NCBI RefSeq assembly: GCF_019399895.1 | Contig: NC_091886.1 | Span: forward strand, 496,001-560,000 | Source of the DNA: Cardiocondyla obscurior | Taxonomy: Eukaryota > Arthropoda > Insecta > Hymenoptera > Formicidae | DNA: 64,000 nt | Direction: 5' to 3' | In this document: piece by piece, positions 19,509-29,374 of the stretch | Position numbering within the stretch: the stretch's first letter is position 1 | Layout: each line of letters begins with the position of its first letter | The notes under the pieces: model-generated | The model's database searches: none | The model's input: only the letters and a program-made list of their open reading frames with translations | Told to the model about the DNA's origin: nothing | Made by a program: the position numbers and the translations under genes

Positions 19509-19621
19509 ACGTGATGAATGTAATCACCGCAAACGTGCAGTAACACGTCCTTTGGTATGGTGCTCAACTGTTCCGCGGTTAAGTTCAACACGTCAAGAGG
19601 ATGTTTCAGCGCGAGATACAT
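19340..19621 (-). CDS. Polinton B 93-residue protein upstream of the lipase-protease frame
   Basis: ATG 19621, intact. Starts MYLALKHPLDVLNLTAEQLS; the middle YIHHVWDKLPAHLTEDPEV looks well constrained; a Cys pair lies near the end (ECGECQRRLP). It lies 79 nt from the divergent ATPase ATG (19701). Its last 169 nt overlap the lipase-protease frame, so it may supply the start for that protein by a -1 shift, although I see no canonical X-XXY-YYZ site. No domain recognised. Confidence 0.5.
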   Translation of the reverse strand: MYLALKHPLDVLNLTAEQLSTIPKDVLLHVCGDYIHHVWDKLPAHLTEDPEVRTYRRCLEHYNQPWQETHIDGPAPLIRECGECQRRLPIRRK

Positions 19622-19655
19622 ATCGATTAATGAGCTATTCGCAGGTTCGCGCGAC

Positions 19656-19663
19656 TATAAATA
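19656..19663 (+). promoter_or_regulatory. TATA box (TATAAATA) for the packaging ATPase
   Basis: TATAAATA lies 45 bp before the ATG at 19701 in the short divergent gap between the ATPase and the 93-residue gene. The gap must serve both directions; no TATA is visible for the minus strand. Confidence 0.55.
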
Positions 19664-19700
19664 GGCGCGCGAGCGGTTGTCTCCGTACAGCGGGGACAAG

Positions 19701-20410
19701 ATGCGATTCGTGCGACAACCGCAGACGATACGCGTCGCGAATTGTGACGATAGATTACGATTAATGGATAGTCTCGAGGGAGAGAAAATACGCAGGCACG
19801 GTGAGATGCTGCCAAACACCGTGCGCGCGATCGTGTGCGGTCCATCAAACTGCGGTAAAACGAACGTTCTGATCAGTCTGTTGGAAAGTCCGCACGGTTT
19901 GCGTTTCGAGAACGTGTACGTGTACTTGAAATCGCTGCAACAGCCCAAGTATCAGTACTTGGAACATCTGCTGACACCGATCGACGAGATAGGCTATTTC
20001 ACGTTTTCCAACAACAGCGACGTCGTTCCACCGAGTGAGGCACTTCCGCATTCGATTTTCATCTTCGACGATATCGCGTGCGACAAGCAAGACGCCGTGA
20101 GGAGTACTTCGCGATGGGTCGTCACTCGAACGTAGACTGCTTTTATCTGTGTCAGTCGTACGCGAGGATACCCAAGCATCTAATACGCGATAACGCAAAT
20201 CTGCTTATTTTGTTCAAACAGGATGGAACAAATCTGAAACACGTGTACAACGATCACGTCAACACCGACATGTCGTACGACGAGTTCAGCGTGTTGTGTC
20301 GCGAATGCTGGCAACGCGATCACGGTTTCGCGGTGATCGACAAGGACAGTCCGCTCGACAACGGGCGATACAGGCGAGGATTCGACGTGTTCGCGGTACC
20401 GTCGAGTTGA
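19701..20410 (+). pseudogene. Polinton B FtsK/HerA-type packaging ATPase, one frameshift
   Basis: ATG 19701. Walker A GPSNCGKT at residues 47-54 and Walker B IFIFDD at 119-124 are intact. The frame then drifts near 20100. The following frame, starting REEYFAMGRHSNVDCFYLCQ, continues the protein to 20410 (YARIPKHLIRDNANLLILFK). A single missing base at about 20095-20105 explains the break; both halves are otherwise clean, so the mutation is recent or an assembly error. The enzyme would pump element DNA into the capsid. It is divergently transcribed from the capsid block and about 90 nt upstream of the DUF8207-like gene. Confidence 0.85.
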
Positions 20411-20499
20411 TTTAACAGGTTGTCGAAATCGCGCGACATCCAGTCATCGAAGACGCTTTGTCGAGAACAGATCGGAGGGAATACAATCGATTGATCGAT

Positions 20500-21330
20500 A
20501 TGACGGGGAAAGATGACAACCACGACGTGCGCGAGCGTGAAAAGATTACGCGGGAGATCGAGAAGACGAGCGAGGCGATTCGCAGAAAACATCGAGCCAT
20601 AAAAACCGACACGATCGACGCCGACATTGCGTCGGAGAAGCGTCTCAAGCCCATCGTCGAACCTCTAAAACGGATGGTTGAGACCGTCGAGGAATCCGGT
20701 ATCGCGGTACCGAAGATGGAGTTAAAATCGGAGCGTTTGACGCCGAAACTGGAGCGACGATTGTGGTCGACATCAAAACCTGAACGGCGTTTAAACGTCA
20801 CGTTTGACGATTCGTTGTCATCGGCAACGTTGGGTGATACGATTGTAGCTAATCCGTCATTTGGTGATACGACCGTCGATTCATACGTTACGACCGAAAA
20901 CGCCGAACCTCCGTCGACGCCACGGCCCCGGACATCAACGCCGCGGTCCGGCATATCGACGCCGCGACCTGGCGTATCGACACCGCGACCCAGCGTATCG
21001 CTGGCAACGATGTACCTTGAAGCGGCGAGCGGTGACAGAAGAATAAATATCGACGACGTTTTCGGTATATACTTTGACACAAACAAAGTAATGCTCGGAA
21101 ACAAACACGTTGAATTCGACCATAAGAACGACGATATAATCATCGCTGGTAAGAGATATCCTGGAACGGAAGGTCTGTATGAGTTGATTTTCAAGAAGGT
21201 ACCCGACGTAACTGCTTACACCGAGGCGGATAAACGTCACTACAAAAGCATACTCGAATCGACGAACGCGCATAAAAAAATTTCAGCGACGACGGTCGCG
21301 TCATGGGTAACAGAGGCTCAAAGTATTTGA
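20500..21330 (+). CDS. Polinton B DUF8207-like protein
   Basis: ATG 20500 (MTGKDDNH); the frame is open upstream to 20416 without ATG. Residues 8-60 form a charged coiled coil (REREKITREIEKTSEAIRRK). The middle is Ser/Thr/Pro-rich with three near-repeats of STPRP/STPRSGI type (about 20930-20995). The C-terminal domain has DDVFGIYFDTNKVMLGNKHV, IIIAGKRYPGTEGLYELIFK and YTEADKRHYKSIL, a pattern I recognise from insect Polintons as DUF8207. Role unknown. Its end overlaps the next gene by 28 nt. Confidence 0.65.
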   Translation: MTGKDDNHDVREREKITREIEKTSEAIRRKHRAIKTDTIDADIASEKRLKPIVEPLKRMVETVEESGIAVPKMELKSERLTPKLERRLWSTSKPERRLNVTFDDSLSSATLGDTIVANPSFGDTTVDSYVTTENAEPPSTPRPRTSTPRSGISTPRPGVSTPRPSVSLATMYLEAASGDRRINIDDVFGIYFDTNKVMLGNKHVEFDHKNDDIIIAGKRYPGTEGLYELIFKKVPDVTAYTEADKRHYKSILESTNAHKKISATTVASWVTEAQSI

Positions 21331-21581
21331 AGGTGATCGCACCGCTGATGTCGGGCGATTCGGCCAAGAAATCGAGAAGAAAAAGTTCCGGTAAAGGATT
21401 ACCTCACCTCATGACGTTGAATGATCACGCGATCGACTACGTGCACTGGGACGATCCCAACGAGCTCGTGGATCGTCTTAGATTGCTGGATGCTTCGCGT
21501 CGAGCCGGTCACAACGCTCACGACAATGAAATTCTGTCAATTATCGAGGAACTGCGTGAGGCTGGTTTGATTATAAATTAA
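21303..21581 (+). CDS. Polinton B 92-residue protein, YVHWDDPNELVDRL family
   Basis: ATG 21303, overlapping the preceding stop by 28 nt. A basic N-terminus (AKKSRRKSSGKGLPHL) is followed by YVHWDDPNELVDRLRLLDAS and EILSIIEELREAGLI, a conserved helical motif seen recurrently next to Polinton integrases. It ends 53 nt before the integrase ATG. Function unknown; the basic-then-helical layout could suit a DNA-end or integrase cofactor, which is only inference. Confidence 0.6.
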   Translation: MGNRGSKYLKVIAPLMSGDSAKKSRRKSSGKGLPHLMTLNDHAIDYVHWDDPNELVDRLRLLDASRRAGHNAHDNEILSIIEELREAGLIIN

Positions 21582-21634
21582 TCGACTGAAGGAATCAAGC
21601 GACAGAATCGGCGTGCTGCGGGACGTGATTGATC

Positions 21635-22588
21635 ATGTCTAAATCACGCAAGTCTAACGACACGGGTCCTGAGAGGAGGCGACTTGTCGACGAGTTACAC
21701 GCCCCGGCGAGAAGAAACTTTCCGCGAAGACGCGTCGTGGTCAAGGGATACGACGATTTGTGGCAGGCTGATATCGTCGAGATGCAACCGTACGCGCGTT
21801 TCAACCGAGGTTACCGTTACATTCTCACCGTCATCGACGTACTCGGCAAGTATGCGTGGGCAATACCGCTGAAGAATAAAGGCGGCAGCGAAACGGCTGA
21901 CGCTTTAGCGGAGTTGATGCGAAAGAGCGGGCGATGTCCGAAAAATTTACAAACCGATATGGGAAAAGAGTTTTACAACACCGACGTACAACGGCTCTTC
22001 ACGAAACGCGGTGTCAATCATTACTCAACGTACTCGGTGTTAAAGGCGTCAGTAGTTGAGCGATTCAATCGCACACTCAAAAACATTATGTGGAAGATGT
22101 TTACGCTCAACGGCAATTACGAGTGGTGCGACGCGCTACCGCGTCTCGTAGACGAGTATAATAGGCGCAAGCATCGAACGATCGGCATGCGGCCCATCGA
22201 CGTGACACCTGAGATCGCCAAGAAACTTCTTGACACCGTGTACAGCGCGATAAAGATAGCCGCTCCGGCCAAATTCAGGGTCGGTGATAAAGTACGCGTG
22301 AGCAAGTTTAAAATGATTTTCGAAAAGGGATACACTCCAAATTGGACCACCGAGGTTTTCACGATCGTCAAGGTGCAGCAAACCAATCCAGCAACCTATC
22401 TGCTCGAGGATTATCGCGGTGAGGCGATAGCCGGAGCGTTCTACGAGCATGAGTTGCACCGCGCGACACATCCGGACGTATATCTGGTGGAGAAGGTTCT
22501 GCGTAAGAAGGGTGACAAGGTCTACGTGAAATGGTTGGGATTTGATGGATCACACAATTCATGGATCGACAAAAACAGCATCGTTTAA
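21635..22588 (+). CDS. Polinton B integrase with C-terminal chromodomain
   Basis: 317 residues from ATG 21635, intact. Catalytic triad: Asp46 (LWQADIVEM), Asp108 (LQTDMGKEF), Glu142 (VVERFNRTLK). An SH3-like region (KFRVGDKVRVSKFKMIFEKG) follows near residues 208-227. The C-terminal chromodomain (VYLVEKVLRKKGDKVYVKWL, then SHNSWIDKN) supplies the aromatic residues of a methyl-lysine cage. It inserts linear element DNA and leaves the 6-bp duplication seen at the ends of this element. An AATAAAG follows the stop immediately. Confidence 0.92.
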   Translation: MSKSRKSNDTGPERRRLVDELHAPARRNFPRRRVVVKGYDDLWQADIVEMQPYARFNRGYRYILTVIDVLGKYAWAIPLKNKGGSETADALAELMRKSGRCPKNLQTDMGKEFYNTDVQRLFTKRGVNHYSTYSVLKASVVERFNRTLKNIMWKMFTLNGNYEWCDALPRLVDEYNRRKHRTIGMRPIDVTPEIAKKLLDTVYSAIKIAAPAKFRVGDKVRVSKFKMIFEKGYTPNWTTEVFTIVKVQQTNPATYLLEDYRGEAIAGAFYEHELHRATHPDVYLVEKVLRKKGDKVYVKWLGFDGSHNSWIDKNSIV

Positions 22589-22619
22589 TAAAGTTTTTTT
22601 ATTTTTTACACATGTATAT

Positions 22620-22925
22620 GCGATTCAATGTATTTAAAAATAAAAACTATATACTGCATAGATGTATATCCTTATTATTTTACACATTTATATGCGATTC
22701 GATGTATTTAAAATAATAAAATATAAAACTGCATACTACATACTGCATACTGCATACTGCATACATGTGTACTGCGTACATGTGTACTGCATACTGCGTA
22801 CATGTGTACTGCATACTGCGTACATGTGTACTGTATACTACATACATGTGTACTGTATACATTAACGCAATCTATAATACATTAACGCAATCTATAATAC
22901 ATTTGATACATCTGTAATACATATA
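22620..22925. repeat. Tandem repeats between integrase and polymerase 3' ends
   Basis: About five degenerate 22-bp units of ACTGCATACTGCGTACATGTGT type (22740-22860), then AACGCAATCTATAATACATT repeats. Two copies of a TTTATATGCGATTC-GATGTATTTAAAA block lie at 22610-22725. A related array follows the second polymerase copy at 58463-58600. Confidence 0.85.
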
Positions 22926-22928
22926 TAA

Positions 22929-25900
22929 TTATAGAGGTATGCGATAATGACCCCATGGTAAGGTGTTGGTCGAGTCTGGCACGAGATATCGCTTGTCATC
23001 ATACGGACTCAAAGCGATCTTTGTCTCGGATATGGTGTACACTTGATGCAATTTCGATCTTACGCACGATTGGTCGCGAGTCATAGCAATCTCATTCTCG
23101 AGACACTTGACATAATCGTCAAACGTTATAGTTCGCGCCACGACTCCACTCTTTACACCTTTTGCTTTTTTAGTGTCACTTTTACCGTCCACCTTGATCG
23201 CATACATTTTCGCTCTGAGTCCTACAAATTCTGTAACAATCGCACCGTTGCACTCATCCTTCATTAAACCTGGTATTTTTTGTTCGCGAGAGGCATACCG
23301 TACGCGTTATCAGGTGGATAGTCGCTCGTGTCGAACCGAGCGATATCACGCTTCATCATCTCGTATACATCGTCACACTGGACGCTGTACACGAGACTAT
23401 CCGTGTCGGTATACATGACGCTACATTTGTCTCCAAAAGTTGGTAACATGTACTCGTGATGAAACTCGTACAAACACACCTTAGATATGTCAGTATGGAC
23501 ATACCAACGTATATCGGCTTAGCGAATTTTACCTCGAGTTTACGCAATTCCACAGCCACCAAATTTTCCGCGAATACACTTCTACTGTGAAAATTAGGTT
23601 TGGCGATCATCGCTTCCACACCGTACCGACCGTCCCACTGCGAGAGCAATCGAACGTCGACGCGATTTCGTACGTTCTCCATCGTTTTACCAAACACCGC
23701 ATTGTTCATAAGTTTAAACAAATTTTTCTCGAAATCATTGGTCGCGCGAGTTCGATGTCGCGTGTTGAGCTCGATGTAATCGCGCAACCATGCTGACTGA
23801 GTGAATCGCAGCGCGCGGTAAACCTTGATGACGCGAAGACCATGACGCGTGCACAGCTGCAGATTGCGATAGTGTATGATGTATCGCTTCTTATCGTACA
23901 GCGTAGCCAAAAGTTTTTATCATGTTTTACCCCGGTGGTTTCTCTCGTGTGGGACAGAACGGCAGATCGGAGTGCATGTCGTGCACGCTTGCAGGATACT
24001 CGAGATCCACCTCAAGGATATAACCCGTGGGCGAGTCCACGGCGATCGCGTCTACGTCGAGGTTCGCGAGTTCTTGGTCGTTGGCCCATTCAAAATCCGC
24101 GTACGGTAACGGCTGACACATAGCCCAACCGTACAAGTTGTTTACATCGTAATACACGATGTACGACGAAGGTTTCAACGAGTCGTACCCCGACCGCATG
24201 TATCTGTTATTAGCTCGCGCGTATCTGTTGGAGCATTGACTGAGACCGCCGCGTATACCGCGTTCGACGAACATCACCATATCGATGTCAGTTAATAGTT
24301 CAAAATTAATACGCGTATGCTTGAGCATCGCGTCCCACGTGAAACCGGGCAAGGTGTAATAGTGCGCGGGATCGAGTCCGTAACTTTCGACGCATCTATC
24401 GCGAAAATTTTCAAATACGTCAGCCAATAACAATACATCGGTTTTGAGGTACAGATCGCTGTACTCGCCTAAAGTTCGAATAGAGAATTGCTGCCATACG
24501 GTCTCGGCGTGCGCGTAATCTGTCTCACTCACCGTGTCACCGGTCAGCGAGCTGAAGAACGATTCGCGCGACGGTAGGCTCGACTCATTTAATCTTTCAA
24601 CGCTGTCGACGTACTCGTACGGAAATATACCTTTTCGTGTCAAGAGATTGAAATTTTCCTCTGAAAGTTTTGCAAATTCACCGCGCAAGATTCGCATTTT
24701 ATCTTTAATGAGTAAAGACGATAATTTGTCAAGGCTAGCGTTCAAAAATTTGTACGAATCTATAAAGCGCAATTTTATCGCAGTTCGCAAGTCCTGTCCC
24801 TTAGCTGTATCGTTTACATGTTTTGTAAAAGAAATGTATTTTTCCTTCGTTATCGGCAACAAATCGACTTTACCCTCATACGCCGTGGTGATTTCCTTTA
24901 TGACAAAGTGTGCGTCGTAGCCTGACAAATTATGAAACACGACGGGGATGTAACGCGTGTCGCGGTATTGCAAGTTACATTTTGAGTGCGCGGGACCTCT
25001 ATACCGACCGGTCATATGGCAATGATCGCGCACACGCTTCTCGTCCACCGCAAACGGACTTTCACACACGTGGCATACTGTCGCGTTCTCATGCTCCTCG
25101 CGCTGCATATTCGACAAAGTCTCCATCGGGATGGTTTTCAATATTATAATTTTTACGCGATGAGCCAGTTTCACTAACTGCTCAACGAACCACTCGATGC
25201 AATCGAGTCCGCGATGATATTCATATCTTGACAGCGACTCGTCGAACGAGCATCGCACGTAGTATCCCACGCTGAATACTTCATGACGTTGGTAGTTAAA
25301 CGTCGTTTGCTCCGGCGACGATGGTGGATCGATCTTTCGCAACACGCACTCCAGATCGGCGTATACGATGAATGGTACGCGTTCCTTGTTGTAATGATTG
25401 GAAAAGCTGAGCCATTTGTCATCCTCGCTAGGTAGTCGTATAGCGCAGTTGTTTAAAGTTCCACAATCCACGATATGAATCTTAAATTTCTCGCTCGAAT
25501 TAAAGTAATGAAGACACCTAAAATAAAATATTTTTTAATATATTAAAAAAAAAATCAAATGAAATATTCAAAATTATACGTACCGATCACAAATATATTT
25601 ACGATGCTCGCATCCGCTTAATTGTGAGCTGATGAGACGTGACAGATCACTGATACATGCAAAGTGTCCTACTTCCTGTTTATCGTTGTCGTCGTCGCGT
25701 TGTACGTACAATAAATTTACATGTTTCTCTTTCTTCTCGTTAGTGAGGTGTACAGGTAGAACGTTAATTTCTTTTCCACATCTCTCAGTGGCGTACACAT
25801 TGATCGAGATATCGTTTAATCGTTCGAGTCTCGCAACGTCTTTAAGAGTCGCGGGAAACTGTACACCCTCGACGTTCAACACCGTTGTGTAATGCGGGTA

Positions 25901-26752
25901 CGACGATTCCCGATTCACGTTCTGCTTCGCGGGATACAGAGCCGCCACTACCGACCACGCGAGACACTTATCGTCCATCGACTTTACACATATCACTGCT
26001 TTTTTAGCGGCTAACTTCCGTGGCAATGTAACGTAGCATCCCACGCGCATCGGATTGTACTTATTTACGTTGATTATCAAATTCAAAATTCGCGACAACG
26101 CCCATCCGCTGTCACGCTCCTGAAACTCCTCGAGAGAAGCCAGCGTGGGTTCGACAACGTGTAGCCGGTACCACTCGCGCACATCCGTTTCTTGAAAAAT
26201 CTCACAGTTTTTCGTGGTTATACTTTTGTTGGCGCGTTTATCCCCAGCCGTAAACTCACCGTTGAACGCAGTATTCACTTTTACACAATTGTTTTTAAGC
26301 ACGATGTCTCGTATGCGCTCGTATACCACGTTACCGGCATCCTCCAGGAATCGCAGCGGCTCGATATAGTTTGTGTTTATCACCACACCCGTTGCGATAC
26401 GACTTTTGAACGCGGTCTCGATCTCACGCCAATCGAGTTCATTAGTCGTTTTGTCACCATCACCGTCGGCAGCACTAGTGCTCGCGTACTCACCACCCTG
26501 GTGCACGTAACGTTCGTATAAATGTTTCTTGGCACCCAGGAGTCGCGCGATACTCGCCACCGTGGATTGCGCGCACCCGACGGATACGCGCGCTCGCTTA
26601 GCGCGGCTACGTTCCTCGAGCTGATTTACTAGCTCGTCACATCTTTCAGCCCAAGTGAAAAATTCTACCAAGGTAGTCACGGTGTTAGCCTGCAGCAGGA
26701 GTTGGCGCTCTTCTTCTTCGAGGAGACTTCGATCCATTTTTATGTTTATCAT
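22929..26752 (-). pseudogene. Protein-primed DNA polymerase B, spliced, three frameshifts
   Basis: Exon 1 25584-26752, 66-nt intron 25518-25583 (GTACGTA ... TTTTAG), exon 2 22929-25517. Exon 1 carries an OTU-like pattern: SMDDKCLAW (Cys263) and VGHFACISDLSRL (His363). The splice falls inside a Cys zinc finger (ICDR then CLHYF). Exon 2 has exonuclease motifs (YADLEC, HNLSGYDAHF), motif A (YYDVNNLYGWAM), motif B (LMNNAVFGKTMEN) and motif C (YTDTDSL). Frameshifts lie near 23918, 23485 and 23262; each is a 1-2 nt deletion judged against the second copy at 55858-58462. It would copy the linear element from a protein primer. All polymerase motifs are retained despite the shifts. Confidence 0.9.
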
Positions 26753-26769
26753 ACGTCTCGCGCACTCAA

Positions 26770-26950
26770 AAGTTGAAAGACAACAACAGTAGCAATAAGT
26801 ACGACAAAGACAACGATATTAACGATAAATACGACATTAACAATAAATACAACAAAACAACAACATTAGCGATAAATACAACAAAAAACAACGACATAAG
26901 CAAGACAACATTAGCAATAAATACAACAAAAAGAAACTACATTAGCAATT
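26770..26950. repeat. Tandem ATTAGCAATAAATACAACAAA-type repeat
   Basis: About eight degenerate units of 18-24 bp (TTAGCGATAAATACAACAAA and variants) between polymerase start and the cysteine-rich gene. No gene seen. Confidence 0.8.
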
Positions 26951-26983
26951 AACGCGAATGTATAATCGAAGTACATTGCTCGT

Positions 26984-27406
26984 TCACGCAGTTGTGCACA
27001 CCGGGCACATATCACACGAGATTATAACAAACGTTGCAGCTTTGCAATTCGAGCACCACGTACCGTAGAGACTGTCATAGGATCCTACAACGTGTTTGCG
27101 AATCTTGAAGATGGGGTCATATAAATCGTATTGCATCGATATCAAACAAGAAGCGCACACGTTGTATCCTCGCTCGTCACCGTAATAAAAATATATAGCG
27201 CAAAATTTCGTACGCGGAGTAATCGCGCTTAAATTCTGCAAATTGATCGTTTTCCGCGTAGTATTTTCAACCATTTCATCGTCGTCGGTGTTGCAAGCAC
27301 TATCCTCCGACAAGGGATGAATCTCGATTTCTTCATCAACTTCGATTTCTTCATCAACTTCTATTTCTTCATCAACTTCGATTTCTTCGTTGTTCATTTC
27401 ATACAT
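26984..27406 (-). CDS. Acidic cysteine-rich protein, cargo family member 1
   Basis: 140 residues from ATG 27406. The N-terminus has four tandem 6-residue EIEVDE repeats coded by 18-bp repeats. The C-terminus has FCAIYFYYGDERGYNVCASC, then CSNC and CDMCPVC, three Cys pairs that would bind zinc. The phrase IYFYYGDERGYNVCASC aligns with IFFYYTNDYLFYCIPC in the gene at 29375-29920, so the two are paralogues on either side of the Tudor gene. The acidic tail and zinc-ribbon-like end suggest protein or nucleic-acid binding. Family unknown to me. Confidence 0.6.
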   Translation of the reverse strand: MYEMNNEEIEVDEEIEVDEEIEVDEEIEIHPLSEDSACNTDDDEMVENTTRKTINLQNLSAITPRTKFCAIYFYYGDERGYNVCASCLISMQYDLYDPIFKIRKHVVGSYDSLYGTWCSNCKAATFVIISCDMCPVCTTA

Positions 27407-27775
27407 AGTCGTCGATCGCTCAATCACTAATGAGATTCACGCATTGTGACAAAAGAGGTATAACGAATGCATTATATCCTACCCCTACTACCAATTAATC
27501 ATGTGATTTCATTTCTTACCCTCTCTCAAATTATATTGAGTCATTTGCTAATATTAAAAACCGTTAGTAAAAACCGTTAGCTTATCTCTTTCAGATAAAA
27601 ATTCGGTTACCCTCGTCTAAAATTATTTTAAAAAACTTTTACTTCTCGGAATTAAAAACGTTGACTTATTTCTTTCCGACAAAAGAAATGTACACCCATC
27701 GAATAGCAACTACCCTCTGTTTTGCAGAGTCTTTGCGTTTAGCCGCACAGCCTTTGATCTCTGCATAGTCTATTT

Positions 27776-27782
27776 TATAAAT
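27776..27782 (+). promoter_or_regulatory. TATA box (TATAAAT) for the Tudor gene
   Basis: TATAAAT 50 bp before the first ATG of the Tudor reading frame at 27826. It gives the cargo gene its own promoter, independent of the minus-strand neighbours. Confidence 0.5.
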
Positions 27783-27825
27783 GAGGGTTGAAGCGAGTGC
27801 ACATATGTTTACGAGGGCAAAGTGA

Positions 27826-28670
27826 GTGAGAACGAGAATGATAATTTTTATCTCTATAAACATGAAAACAATTTGGCTCAAGATGAATCCTTCAACCGTC
27901 GAGCAGTCAGTTCCTTGCAACCACTCATCAGTAATTGATCGTCATCGTTTGTCACCAAAAATTGTAAGTATATATTCTTATATATTCTTAAATATTTTTA
28001 AAACCATTTTAATACATAAAAATTTATAATTTTATACTTTTTTAAATTTTTTAATTTATTTTTTCAGATGATTTCCAACATCGACGTAAGACAGCTGTCC
28101 ACTTGGCCGATTGAGGTACGCGTGGTACGCGTACAATCACCTACAATGTTTTGGGTGAAATTAATCAACGATGAAGCAGCTCATAAGGAAATGCTGGAAC
28201 GAATGGCCTTACGCATGAGATTTGCAGCATCTCAACTGATACTGTCACCGAATGAAATAATAATAGGAACTCTCGTTGCCATCCGCGAAGGTTCAAAATG
28301 GCAAAGAGGGATCATCGAGTACGTCGGTGCTACTTCGATTACTGTAAATCTTCGCGACTGGGCTCGCACAACTGAAAGAATGCCGCATGAATGTTTACGA
28401 CTAGAGAGCCAATTCCATGAAATGAGGTGGCAAGCAATACCATGTGTTTTAAATGGAATCTTGCCTCTGCGAGCTCAGGTATGGACGGAGCAGGAGGTTG
28501 TGCACGCAAAAATCATCATGGAAAAAACGCAGGGATGGATCATTATCAATGATGTTCTCAGTGACAATGCTGCACTTGTTTCATATCTCAGAGGCGGGCA
28601 AACGGAAAACGTGCCTATGATAGATGTATCTACATTATTTATACAAATAGGTATTGCAAAAAAAATTTAA
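27826..28670 (+). CDS. Spliced Tudor-domain protein, Polinton B cargo
   Basis: Exons 27826-27963 and 28068-28670; intron 27964-28067 with donor GTAAGTAT and acceptor TTTTTTCAG, phase 0. ATGs at 27826, 27862 and 27883 are all in frame. Residues 63-76 (VRVVRVQSPTMFWV) and 165-175 (MRWQAIPCVLNG) are the split SN-like part. Between them lies the Tudor core: IIIGTLVAIREGSKWQRGII, TVNLRDWARTTER and CLRLESQF. This is the extended-Tudor layout that binds methyl-arginine in Piwi-type proteins. The Asn that usually follows Asp-Tyr-Gly is absent (DWART), so ligand preference may differ. The frame is intact. It lies inside the Polinton, between two related cysteine-rich genes. Capture from a host is inferred. 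Confidence 0.78.
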
Positions 28671-29374
28671 ATGGGATAAAACGCCGACTGAATCAGTTGC
28701 ATCGCAAACACAGTGAAAAAACAATATCGTTATGTGCGGTGTGTAAAAAGGGTGTTAAAAAAGAACCTTAGGTTCGTTCATATGAATATCCGCTTCTAAT
28801 CATGAGTGTATTTACGAACACACTTATGAAAGCAGGGATAGAAACGCAGCACGGAATTTTTTTCATTGTTCGCTCGTCAATCGGACGGTGAGGATCTCAA
28901 AAAAATTATCAGTAAAAAAGTGATTATCTATCTGCTTGGCTTCACGCTTTTTTGTAATTTGATGAAAGTGACGGCTTCACACCAAAAATAATTCTTCTGT
29001 AATAGAAAAAATTTTTTTTTTTTTTAATAATATTATACATAAATAACAAATTTTTTTATTTTGTTTTTTTAATACTTACCAATTATAGATTCCATAATTC
29101 GTGGAGCTCCTTTATCTTTGTCCAAGAAATTATTTTCCGCATGAGCAGCAATTGATAAAAAACGACATGAGCATAAAAAAACGACATGAGCATAAAAACA
29201 ACATGAGCATAAAAAAACAACATGAGCATAAAAAACAACATGAGCTATGATGACAAAACGACGACGATGATGACAGTGACGATGACGACAAAGGCAGTGG
29301 TGACGACAAAGGCAGTGGTGACGACAAAGGTACTGGTGACATTTATGGATTGCATGACTGACACATATCTGAGT
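28671..29374. other. Non-coding stretch with minisatellite
   Basis: No gene recognised. At 29155-29250 there are five units of AACGACATGAGCATAAAA type, followed by GATGACGACAAAGGCAGTGG units to 29340. Poly-T/A tracts lie near 29010-29070. Confidence 0.6.

Noticed and set aside
20412..21194. 260-codon minus-strand frame opposite the DUF8207-like gene
   Set aside because: Antisense shadow; no start context and no domain.
22740..22925. CRISPR-like look of the regularly spaced 22-bp repeats
   Set aside because: Units are contiguous without unique spacers, and the genome is eukaryotic.
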